Assembly: GCA_022567775.1 (NCBI GenBank)
Contig: JADFGH010000115.1
Location: forward strand, 1 to 7,002
Direction: 5' to 3'
Length of the DNA stretch: 7,002 bases
DNA from: Pseudomonadota bacterium
Lineage (GTDB): Bacteria; Pseudomonadota; Gammaproteobacteria; Steroidobacterales; Woeseiaceae
This document shows positions 1 through 7,002 of this stretch, one piece after another. Position numbers and translations under genes: made by a program. Each line of letters opens with the position of its first letter. Position 1 is the stretch's first letter. The notes beneath the pieces were generated by a model, which saw only the letters and a list, made by a program, of their open reading frames with translations, searched no databases and was not told where the DNA came from.

Positions 1-45
1 TTTTAACCGCATCCACGTCATTCCTGATCACGACGGTGTAATGTA

Positions 46-93
46 ATGTGAAGTTCCAAATTATGTGAAGTTGATCAGCGCCCCCGCTGATCA
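46..93. repeat. Direct repeats followed by a perfect 9-bp hairpin
   Basis: The decamer ATGTGAAGTT occurs at 46-55 and again at 63-72, so the copies are 17 bp apart, about one and a half helical turns. The second copy abuts a hairpin with arms TGATCAGCG (72-80) and CGCTGATCA (85-93) around a CCCC loop. No T-run follows the hairpin, so it is not a standard terminator. Iterated motifs next to a terminal hairpin are typical of protein binding at the ends of mobile elements (for example rolling-circle IS91-like ends or recombinase core sites) or of an operator. No transposase or integrase is present in the window, so element identity is only inference. Confidence 0.4.
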
Positions 94-204
94 GCTCAAT
101 CAGTACCAGCTTATTCACGAACTTGCCCCGCTATTTACTACACATAATTCTGTACCTTTGCAATCTCTTATTGCCCGTTGTTGGGCATCAAAAAGGAGAT
201 TGCT

Positions 205-324
205 ATGACATTGGCACAAGTATTCGATGTCCACGAACACTCAAAAAGATGAGAAGCGGTTCGTTGGGCGGACTCATGGATAGCTTTTGTGATGGGTTGC
301 TGGAAAATGGTTGCCGGAAATTAG
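205..324 (+). pseudogene. Tiny ORF with strong SD, broken by in-frame TGA
   Basis: A strong Shine-Dalgarno, AAGGAG at 193-198, lies 6 bases before ATG 205. The frame reads 15 residues (MTLAQVFDVHEHSKR) and stops at TGA 250-252. Beyond that stop the same frame stays open for 23 more codons, with a protein-like, tryptophan-rich segment (RWADSWIAFVMGCWK), to a TAG at 322-324. The possibilities are a 15-residue leader peptide ahead of the gene at 370, a degraded small membrane protein carrying a nonsense mutation, or chance. An A-run (CAAAAAGA) just before the TGA could also host a frameshift or a sequencing error. I do not recognise the family. The good ribosome binding site is the only strong evidence that translation begins here. 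Confidence 0.25.
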
Positions 325-369
325 TAACTCGAACAATTCGGGCAATTTCTTTAACCAGGGGAAAGACTG

Positions 370-1392
370 ATGTCTCGAAACAAAACATTGATAACAACAC
401 TGTTGCTCGCAGCGCTGGTAACCGCGTTTACCGGCGAGACACAGGCGCAGAATAGCGCGGCAAACCCGTATGCCACGGTCGATGATTGGGCCATGCTGCC
501 TGCCGGTCGTGTTTGGGGCGCAACCAGCGCTGTCTATCCTGCGAAAAACGGCAAGAACATCTGGATCGCCGAGCGCTGCGGTGCAAACCTCTGTGCCGGC
601 AGCGACCTGGATCCGGTCATGCTTTTCGATTCGGAAGGCCACCTTCTCAAAAGTTTTGGCAGCGGCAAAATTACCTGGCCGCACGGTATTTACGTTGACG
701 CCGACGATAATGTCTGGATCGCAGACGCCGTGGGTTATGCGCCGGTGCCCGATGGGGTTGGACATACCGTGATGAAGTTCAGTCCGGACGGCGAGTTGTT
801 GATGACGCTTGGCAAGGAAGGCATTGCCGGCGCCGGCAATGATGAGTTCAATAAGCCATCCGACATGCTGGTCGCACCGAACGGCGACATCTTCGTTGCG
901 GACGGGCACGATGCCGGCGGCAACAACCGCATCGTCAAGTTCGACAAGGACGGCAATTACCTGATGCAATGGGGTGAGACCGGCGGCGATCACGGACAGT
1001 TCAGGGATCCACATGCACTCGCGATGGATTCTCAAGGACGTTTGTTCGTCGGAGACCGGGGCAACAGCCGCCTGCAGATATTTACCCAGGACGGCGAACA
1101 TATCGCAACCTGGACTCAGTTCGGACGGCCAAGTGGCCTGTTCATCGATGCGAACGACGTCCTGTACTCGGCCGATTCTGAATCCAACGCACGCCGCAAT
1201 GCGGGCTGGAAGCGAGGTATTCGTATCGGCAGTGCAAGGGATGGGTTTGTGACTGCATTTATTCCTGATCCGGAACCTGACCAGGACAACTCGGCCACCA
1301 GTGCTGCCGAGGGCATTGCCGTTGATGCGGCCGGCAATATCTACGGCGCAGAAGTAGGCCCACGGGCGATCAGGAAATACGTCAGGAAATAG
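370..1392 (+). CDS. Exported NHL-repeat beta-propeller, PAL-like (amidating lyase fold)
   Basis: This 340-residue protein starts at ATG 370 behind AGGGGAAA (357-364) with about 7 bases of spacing. Residues 1-26 are a Sec signal peptide (RNK, a leucine/alanine-rich core, then TQA before Gln27), so the mature protein should be periplasmic or secreted. The rest is a series of NHL-type blades: WPHGIYVD (103-110) with VWIAD, KPSDMLVAPNGDIFVAD (162-178), PHALAMDSQGRLFVGDR (214-230), PSGLFIDANDVLYSAD (254-269) and EGIAVDAAGNIYGAE (314-328). The pattern follows peptidyl-alpha-hydroxyglycine alpha-amidating lyase (PAL). In animal PAL the zinc is bound by three histidines, with a tyrosine and two arginines in the active site. 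Here H105 and H215 match the first two zinc histidines, and R69 and R230 match the arginines. The third histidine position reads E314 and the tyrosine position reads H180 (alignment by eye). C70 and C75 could form a disulfide. PAL chemistry is therefore doubtful. It could be another lyase, a lactonase-like enzyme or a binding propeller. It stands alone between two gene-poor gaps. Confidence 0.8.
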   Translation: MSRNKTLITTLLLAALVTAFTGETQAQNSAANPYATVDDWAMLPAGRVWGATSAVYPAKNGKNIWIAERCGANLCAGSDLDPVMLFDSEGHLLKSFGSGKITWPHGIYVDADDNVWIADAVGYAPVPDGVGHTVMKFSPDGELLMTLGKEGIAGAGNDEFNKPSDMLVAPNGDIFVADGHDAGGNNRIVKFDKDGNYLMQWGETGGDHGQFRDPHALAMDSQGRLFVGDRGNSRLQIFTQDGEHIATWTQFGRPSGLFIDANDVLYSADSESNARRNAGWKRGIRIGSARDGFVTAFIPDPEPDQDNSATSAAEGIAVDAAGNIYGAEVGPRAIRKYVRK

Positions 1393-1779
1393 ACGCAGGC
1401 CACTATCGTCCTATAAACACAGGCTGCGAGGCGGTGAAACTAAATCGTAGCCTGAGGCTCGGGTTACTTTCGCTTGTCAGAGAAATGAATCTGGCTTTAA
1501 ATGTTTTTCTGGCATCCGCGGCTTAGGACAGCCGCGCGCAATCGCGGCTGAAGCCGCTCCCACAGGTCTATTTAGTAGCGTGGGAGCGGCTTCAGCCGCG
1601 AATTTCGAACACTGGCTATGAGTTTACGGGACAGCAGACACAAGCATATTCTTGTAATGGCTGAATTTGGCTCAATATTCGGTGTCCGTTACCGGTTCGA
1701 ATTTGCGGAACGATCAGGCTGGTATTCAGGTCAATAATGATAGAATTCGCCACACGAAAGATACTCAGGAGAGTGCAGA
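1393..1779. other. Intergenic gap with REP-like hairpin cluster
   Basis: This is a 387-bp gap between two same-strand genes with no ORF worth calling. No hairpin plus T-run follows the PAL-like gene; only a weak AGCC-TGA-GGCT stem is seen at 1449-1459. The centre (1517-1601) carries three REP-like half-elements (separate entry). The last 100 bases should hold the promoter of the BI-1 gene. TAGAAT at 1741-1746 is a possible -10 box, but no good -35 sits 16-18 bases upstream. The ribosome binding site AGGAG lies at 1767-1771, 8 bases before ATG 1780. Confidence 0.6.
1517..1601. repeat. REP-like inverted pair (BIME-like) plus extra half-hairpin
   Basis: The arms at 1542-1563 and 1580-1601 are perfect 22-bp inverted complements around a 16-base loop. 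The unit contains GCGGCTGAAGCCGC followed by TCCCAC, so each arm is also a small hairpin of its own. A further hairpin lies immediately upstream: CGCGGCT (1517-1523) and AGCCGCG (1530-1536) around a 6-base loop, with the same GCGGCT core. The unit resembles the palindromic repeat at 5424-5487, which points to a dispersed REP family. Its two copies point towards each other through their CTCCCAC ends. Possible roles are mRNA 3'-end protection of the PAL-like transcript, attenuation, or simply REP sequences mobilised by a RAYT transposase encoded elsewhere. Confidence 0.8.
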
Positions 1780-2469
1780 ATGAACGATAACGTCAATTAT
1801 CTGGCGCCAGTATCAGAGCTTTCAGCAGACGATCGCTCAACCTTTATCTGGAAATGCTATGCGCACGTAGTCGGCGCAATCCTCGCGTTCGCCGCAATTG
1901 AAGTCTATTTGTTCGAGTCCGGCATCTCCGCTGCCATTGCCGAACCCATGCTCAACAACTGGTGGATGGTCCTCGGTGCATTCATGCTAGCTGGCTGGGG
2001 CGCATCGCATGTTGCCCACCGCGTGCAATCGTTACAGGCTCAATACGCCGCATTTGCAGTCTTCATCGTTGTCGAGGCATTGATATTTGCACCGATGCTG
2101 TTCATCGCTTACCTGATGGAGCCCGGCATCATCGACAGCGCCGCCGGCGTAACGATCCTCGGCTGCGTTGGCCTGATCGCTACAGTCATGGTGACAGGCA
2201 GGGACTTTTCATTCCTTCGTGGCCTGATGGTCTGGGGCTTCTTCCTCGCGATGGCCGGAATTGTCGGCAGCATGTTGTTCGGATTCGAACTCGGCACATG
2301 GTTTTCAGTCGCAATGATCGGATTTGCCGGTGCTGCAGTGTTGTATGACACGTCCAACATCATTCATCATTATCCGCAGGATAAGTACGTCGCAGCGTCG
2401 ATGCAGCTTTTTTCCTCGATCGCGCTGATGTTCTGGTACATCTTGCGATTGTTCATGAACAGACACTAA
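1780..2469 (+). CDS. Bax inhibitor-1/YccA-family inner-membrane protein
   Basis: This 229-residue protein, within the usual size of the family, has seven predicted hydrophobic segments at about residues 26-46, 61-80, 86-108, 122-139, 146-167, 171-190 and 204-226. The diagnostic BI-1 signature is near the C-terminus: VLYDTSNIIHHY (187-198), followed by YVAASMQLFSSIALMFWYILRLFM (203-226). Family knowledge: E. coli YccA modulates FtsH proteolysis, and Bacillus YetJ is a pH-gated calcium leak whose closed state uses a pair of aspartates. D190 matches the first of these. The second appears replaced by serine around 212-213, so a YetJ-type latch is not obvious. Start chosen: ATG 1780 behind AGGAG with 8-base spacing. 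A strong terminator follows 23 bases after the stop, so the gene is probably monocistronic. The precise function is unknown; proteolysis control or ion leak are both inferences. Confidence 0.88.
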   Translation: MNDNVNYLAPVSELSADDRSTFIWKCYAHVVGAILAFAAIEVYLFESGISAAIAEPMLNNWWMVLGAFMLAGWGASHVAHRVQSLQAQYAAFAVFIVVEALIFAPMLFIAYLMEPGIIDSAAGVTILGCVGLIATVMVTGRDFSFLRGLMVWGFFLAMAGIVGSMLFGFELGTWFSVAMIGFAGAAVLYDTSNIIHHYPQDKYVAASMQLFSSIALMFWYILRLFMNRH

Positions 2470-2492
2470 GCCAGAAACGTCGTAATTGAGAC

Positions 2493-2526
2493 TGCGGGGA
2501 CCGGCCGGCCCGTCCCCGCATTTTTT
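2493..2526 (+). terminator. Strong intrinsic terminator after BI-1 gene
   Basis: The arms TGCGGGGAC (2493-2501) and GTCCCCGCA (2512-2520) are perfectly complementary, with a 10-base loop that contains the palindrome GGCCGGCC, and are followed directly by six Ts (2521-2526). It lies 23 bases after the stop codon of the BI-1 gene and separates that gene from the channel gene. Confidence 0.93.
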
Positions 2527-2543
2527 ATGTGCCGCATACTCTG

Positions 2544-2549
2544 TATAAT
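2544..2549 (+). promoter_or_regulatory. Probable -10 box (TATAAT) of the channel gene
   Basis: A consensus TATAAT lies between the terminator and the channel gene. Transcription would start near 2556, giving a short leader of about 18-20 bases before ATG 2574/2577. The -35 position at 17-bp spacing falls on the terminator's T-run (TTTTTT, 2521-2526) and is a poor match, so the promoter may need an activator. TG lies directly against the hexamer rather than one base away, so it is not a textbook extended -10. The box lies inside the longest possible reading frame (GTG 2529), which argues against that start. Confidence 0.45.
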
Positions 2550-2573
2550 TCGGCGAACCTTCGCACGGAACCA

Positions 2574-5402
2574 ATGATGACACAGGCCCTGTTGACTGAC
2601 CGCCGTCACGTCCTGCAGCTTCCTTTTCTCTGCGTTATTTTCATACTTTCGTTGTTTCCCGCAGCACTTTCCGTGGCCCAGGAAGAGGCAGTATTCGATC
2701 CGATTGCTGCCGGCGCCCAGCTCGATGAAATCAGTGAGCAGCTTGGCGCCGAGGATGTTGCCACCGAGTTCCTGACCCGCTCGAGAGCGACGGTTGTCGC
2801 GCTCGATGCGGCTGCCGCTGCCTGCCGCGAGGAATCCACAGCGGAAAGGGGACGGCTGGACGCCAGATTCGAGCCGTTGGCAGATATTAGTGAAGACGTC
2901 GCGCCAGCCATATTCGACCAGCGGGTCGAAATCCGGCGGCTGCTTGATGTAGCCATTGACCGTCAAACCCGATGCAACGGCGTCAAGGACTACACGGAAG
3001 TACTGCTGGCACGAATAATTGCGACGCAAAACCAGCTATCCCAACAGTTTCTCACCAATCGCGGCAGGTCCGTCATCGTGCTGCTTCGCGAGATGCCGGC
3101 AGAGGCCAGGGCCTGGCCTGCCCGGCTCCGCAGTACCGTTGACCTCGACCTGGTCGGGAATGTTACACCAGCATCTTTATTATGGATGCTGCTGGCCGCA
3201 GGCCTTATCGGGGCTGGTTGCGGAATCTGGCTGAGATACCGTTTCAATAGCTGGTATGCCGCTGCCGGTGGCGATGAGATGCCGGTGCAAATGAAATACC
3301 TGTTTCCGAAGCCGCTGGCCGAATACTCGCCCTTGTTATTATTTGGTTTCGCACTGGCTGGCGTGCTGTTCCTTTCGATCGAGCGCGATCCGCTGGAGCT
3401 TGCCGTGGTCAGGATCGCGGTCAGTTTTTTCCTGTTCGGTATCGGCTGCGTCATCATTGACTGGGCAACCGGTCCGCTGTCGCCGTCGGCGCGGATCAAG
3501 GGCCTGATCCCCGACCACGTGCAACCGCTGCGTCTGCGCCTGCGGTTTTTCATCCTGACGCTGGTCGCCAGTTTCGTATTTCTCGGCACCGAATGGCTGG
3601 CGATTCGCAGAGTGGACCCGGATGTCAGCGGCAGATCGGTACTGATTTTCCTGGTCGCGTTTTCGCTGATTTACGTTCTCAGCTATCTCGGCCGGATTCC
3701 AGGAATCAAAGGTCGACTTCGGCTTGTTCGTTATACCGGCGCACTCGCGCTGATCGTCGGCATTCTCGCATTGATGGTCGGCTATCAAAACTTCGCCGGC
3801 TATCTCGTTCACGGCGTAACGCGCACGCTACTTGCGCTGGCGATTCTGTGGATTCTGTTGTGGTTTGGACTGGTCGCGTTTGACTATCTCGCGACGGAAA
3901 AATCGGCGGGCGCGGCGAAACTTCGTTCAAGCCTCGGTGTGTCCGAGCGTGCCTCGCGGACCGGGATTGGCTTCATGCAGCTCGTTGCAGATCTTGTCAT
4001 CTGGATTGGATTTGTCGTCTACCTGATCTACGTCTGGGATGAATCCGGCACCACGCTCGACCGGCTCGTCGAACTAGTGGTGCTCGGCGGCGCCGTCGGC
4101 AACATCCAGCTTGTGCCCCTGAATATTATTGGCGGAATTCTCGTGTTTGCCGGGCTGCTGGTCGTCATCGGCTGGATGAAGCGCTGGATCGATCGGCGCT
4201 GGCTGCAACATATCGTGATGGAGCGCGGTGCCCGCGAGGCGCTGATAACTCTGTTTGGCTATGTCGGATTCATTTTGGCAGTGTTGTTTGGATTAACGCA
4301 GGCCGGCGTCGATCTCGGTGGGCTCGCAATCGTCAGCGGCGCGCTCGCACTCGGCATTGGCTTCGGCATGCAGGAGATCGCGAATAATTTCGTATCGGGC
4401 CTTATCCTGTTGTTCGAAAGACCGATCAGGACCGGAGACTTCGTCACCGTAGGGGACGTTGAGGGATTTGTTCGCAGCATTCGCATCAGGGCTACGGAAA
4501 TCGAAACGCTTGATAACCAGAACGTCCTGGTTCCAAATTCGGAATTAATATCCGGGCGCGTCACCAACTGGGTCCTGCGCGATACTTATGGCCGCCTGCG
4601 CATTAATGTAGGCGTGGCCTACGGGTCAGATATCGAAAAAGTCCGCGAAATTCTGGAAGCAGTCGCACACGAGCATTCGGAGGTCATCACCGACGGCCGG
4701 GCGCCGGCGCCGCGCGCATTGTTTATGGGCTTTGGCGACAGTTCGCTCGATTTCGAGCTGCGGGTACGCATATTGCGCATTGATCGGCGGTTCTCTGTGC
4801 GCAGTGATATCAATTTTTCAATCGAACAGGCATTCAGAGAAGCGAAGATCAGGATTCCGTTCCCACAACGCGATCTTCACCTGATCTCTTATCCGGAGCA
4901 ACAGCAAGAACCGGAAGTTCCGCCCAAAGAAAAGGAAGATGAGGGCACCCGGACAGGTGTGTTCCAGCTGCACGACAGCATCACTCGCAGTCATCGGGAA
5001 GAAGTCGAATTGCCAGTCAGCATTGACGACGTCTGGTCTGCGATTACAGAGATTGATTCAATCAAACAATGGCTCGCAAAGGACGGTGAGTTTGCTGCGC
5101 ACATAGGCGGTCGATTCTCCCTGTCATTGCGCGATGGCACTGATTCGTCTGGCCGTATCGACATTTTCCTGCCGCCGAGAAGAATGCGCTTGGTGGTCGC
5201 ATTGCGCGAGGGGGACGAATTGCTCGCCAGCGGACCGACGACAATTGAATTTTCCCTGGCTGAACATGACAAGAAGACGCGTCTTAGCGTTTCCGTTACC
5301 GGAATTCCCGCAACCGAAGAATGGGAAGAGGATTATCGGCGGTCAGTGGATCGCTGGCAGAACGGCCTGGTCGAGCTGCATGAATTACTTGCCCGGCAGT
5401 AA
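2574..5402 (+). CDS. MscS-family mechanosensitive channel with C-terminal SRPBCC/AHSA1 domain
   Basis: About 942 residues from ATG 2574. ATG 2577 is equally possible and better spaced from GGAA 2567-2570; GTG 2529 would precede the likely transcription start. Residues 1-35 form a signal peptide ending SVA before Gln36. A periplasmic, alanine- and acid-rich helical region follows (to about 200), much shorter than the roughly 500 residues of MscK/MscM. About ten membrane helices then lead to the MscS core. The pore helix (about 577-613) has the glycine/alanine pattern GGLAIVSGALALGIGFGMQE and then NNFVSGLILLFERPIRTGD. The beta domain (about 615-675) includes VLVPNSELISGRVTNW, and the alpha/beta domain runs to about 773 (INVGVAYGSDIEKV, FPQRDLHL). 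An acidic, lysine-rich linker (774-795) joins a final domain (about 808-942) that looks like SRPBCC/AHSA1: EVELPVSIDDVWSAITEIDS, QWL, GGRFSL, alternating strands, and a long C-terminal helix (W...L.EL..LL). Known: MscS channels release solutes on hypo-osmotic shock. Inferred: the added domain, which should lie in the cytoplasm, gates or tunes the channel by binding a hydrophobic ligand or a partner protein. Convergent with serS. Confidence 0.92.
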   Translation: MMTQALLTDRRHVLQLPFLCVIFILSLFPAALSVAQEEAVFDPIAAGAQLDEISEQLGAEDVATEFLTRSRATVVALDAAAAACREESTAERGRLDARFEPLADISEDVAPAIFDQRVEIRRLLDVAIDRQTRCNGVKDYTEVLLARIIATQNQLSQQFLTNRGRSVIVLLREMPAEARAWPARLRSTVDLDLVGNVTPASLLWMLLAAGLIGAGCGIWLRYRFNSWYAAAGGDEMPVQMKYLFPKPLAEYSPLLLFGFALAGVLFLSIERDPLELAVVRIAVSFFLFGIGCVIIDWATGPLSPSARIKGLIPDHVQPLRLRLRFFILTLVASFVFLGTEWLAIRRVDPDVSGRSVLIFLVAFSLIYVLSYLGRIPGIKGRLRLVRYTGALALIVGILALMVGYQNFAGYLVHGVTRTLLALAILWILLWFGLVAFDYLATEKSAGAAKLRSSLGVSERASRTGIGFMQLVADLVIWIGFVVYLIYVWDESGTTLDRLVELVVLGGAVGNIQLVPLNIIGGILVFAGLLVVIGWMKRWIDRRWLQHIVMERGAREALITLFGYVGFILAVLFGLTQAGVDLGGLAIVSGALALGIGFGMQEIANNFVSGLILLFERPIRTGDFVTVGDVEGFVRSIRIRATEIETLDNQNVLVPNSELISGRVTNWVLRDTYGRLRINVGVAYGSDIEKVREILEAVAHEHSEVITDGRAPAPRALFMGFGDSSLDFELRVRILRIDRRFSVRSDINFSIEQAFREAKIRIPFPQRDLHLISYPEQQQEPEVPPKEKEDEGTRTGVFQLHDSITRSHREEVELPVSIDDVWSAITEIDSIKQWLAKDGEFAAHIGGRFSLSLRDGTDSSGRIDIFLPPRRMRLVVALREGDELLASGPTTIEFSLAEHDKKTRLSVSVTGIPATEEWEEDYRRSVDRWQNGLVELHELLARQ

Positions 5403-5423
5403 AATGAGGCTATTCACACCTTG

Positions 5424-5487
5424 CCGTAGGAGCGGCATCTTGCCGCGATCAGCGCCATGGAATCGCGGCAAGATGCCGCTCCTACGG
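5424..5487. repeat. Perfect 26-bp inverted repeat, REP-like, between convergent genes
   Basis: The arms at 5424-5449 and 5462-5487 are perfect 26-bp complements around a 12-base loop (5450-5461). Each arm also contains its own small hairpin, GCGGCA-TCT-TGCCGC or its complement. The core AATCGCGGC...GCCGCTCC.AC is shared with the repeat at 1517-1601, but the two copies here point away from each other, opposite to that locus. It sits 22 bases after the channel gene's stop and 55 bases from the end of serS. It could therefore stop or stabilise both converging transcripts, although no T-run of terminator quality follows on either strand. Confidence 0.85.
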
Positions 5488-5541
5488 TTAATCTAAGAAT
5501 CGAGTTCAAATGCCTACCGCCATGAAACACCGGCACCAGGA

Positions 5542-7002
<1,461 letters not shown>

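Larger units (their letters stand above)
1..369. other. Gene-poor, A/T-richer left flank with structured repeats
   Basis: No intact gene with family resemblance can be read here on either strand. The stretch is visibly richer in A and T than the genes to its right. Seen directly: two 10-bp direct repeats (46-55 and 63-72), a 9-bp perfect hairpin (72-93), a small interrupted ORF with a strong Shine-Dalgarno (205-324), and an imperfect hairpin with arms at about 311-322 and 335-345 just before the ribosome binding site of the next gene. An 8-bp inverted match (170-177 with 339-346) also spans the small ORF. A TTGCCC/TAATTC pair at 123-150 with a 16-bp spacer could be a weak promoter, but I would not rely on it. 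The stretch may be an old insertion remnant or the regulatory leader of the PAL-like gene; the sequence does not decide. Confidence 0.5.

Noticed and set aside
1..46. Possible C-terminal tail of a plus-strand gene ending at TAA 39-41 or 44-46
   Set aside because: Two frames are open for only 12-14 codons from the window edge and neither tail (ending LITTV or PDHDGVM) is recognisable, so chance cannot be excluded.
1..119. Open minus-strand frame from GTG 119 to the window edge (39 codons)
   Set aside because: It runs through the direct repeats and hairpin, lacks a ribosome binding site, and its residues show no recognisable motif.
123..150. Possible sigma-70 promoter TTGCCC/TAATTC
   Set aside because: Both boxes are poor matches, and such pairs are common in A/T-rich sequence.
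123..455. 110-codon plus-strand frame from TTG 123 overlapping the start of the PAL-like gene
   Set aside because: It overlaps the signal peptide of a well-supported gene out of frame, has no ribosome binding site, and its product resembles no family I know.
274..1101. 275-codon minus-strand open frame across the PAL-like gene
   Set aside because: It is antisense to a clear NHL-repeat protein; its composition is a mirror of the coding strand and no domain is recognisable.
1449..1459. AGCC-TGA-GGCT stem after the PAL-like gene as a terminator
   Set aside because: It is a four-base stem with a 3-base loop and no T-run, too weak to call.
2466..3029. 187-codon minus-strand frame under the start of the channel gene
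   Set aside because: It runs through the BI-1 terminator and the channel's promoter and signal peptide, has no family resemblance, and is an antisense shadow.
2990..3812. Two long minus-strand frames (3589-2990 and 3812-3339) inside the channel gene
   Set aside because: They are antisense to membrane helices with clear MscS-type character; no start signals or domains are seen.

Overview
The window looks like chromosomal DNA of a gammaproteobacterium, of moderately high GC outside the first ~370 bases. The clearest evidence is at the right end. On the minus strand, the last 61 codons of rarA run directly into a complete serS with an 8-base overlap, the gene order known from E. coli and Pseudomonas (lolA-rarA-serS region), and the SerRS is of the standard gammaproteobacterial type. 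Paired REP-like palindromes in two intergenic gaps fit the same group. I cannot name a genus.

Layout. Positions 1-369 hold no convincing intact gene. They are visibly more A/T-rich and contain two 10-bp direct repeats, a perfect 9-bp hairpin, and a tiny ORF with a strong Shine-Dalgarno that is interrupted by an in-frame TGA. Positions 370-1392 (+) encode an exported NHL-repeat beta-propeller resembling peptidyl-alpha-hydroxyglycine alpha-amidating lyase (PAL), but with two key active-site positions apparently changed. The gap 1393-1779 holds a cluster of REP-like hairpins. Positions 1780-2469 (+) encode a seven-helix Bax inhibitor-1/YccA-family membrane protein, closed by a strong intrinsic terminator at 2493-2526. 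Just after it, a perfect TATAAT box probably starts the transcript of the large gene ending at 5402. That gene encodes an MscS-family mechanosensitive channel with a signal peptide, a short periplasmic domain, about eleven membrane segments, the canonical MscS pore and cytoplasmic domains, and an unusual C-terminal SRPBCC/AHSA1-type ligand-binding domain. A 26-bp perfect inverted repeat separates this gene from the convergent serS.

The genes do not form one pathway. rarA-serS is a translationally coupled housekeeping pair. The three plus-strand genes look like separate transcription units, all concerned with the envelope: one exported propeller and two inner-membrane proteins. No mobile-element gene, CRISPR array, tRNA or rRNA is visible. 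The most notable item is the channel fused to a putative lipid or hydrophobic-ligand sensor domain. The left 370 bases look like the remnant or edge of something transferred, but this is weakly supported.
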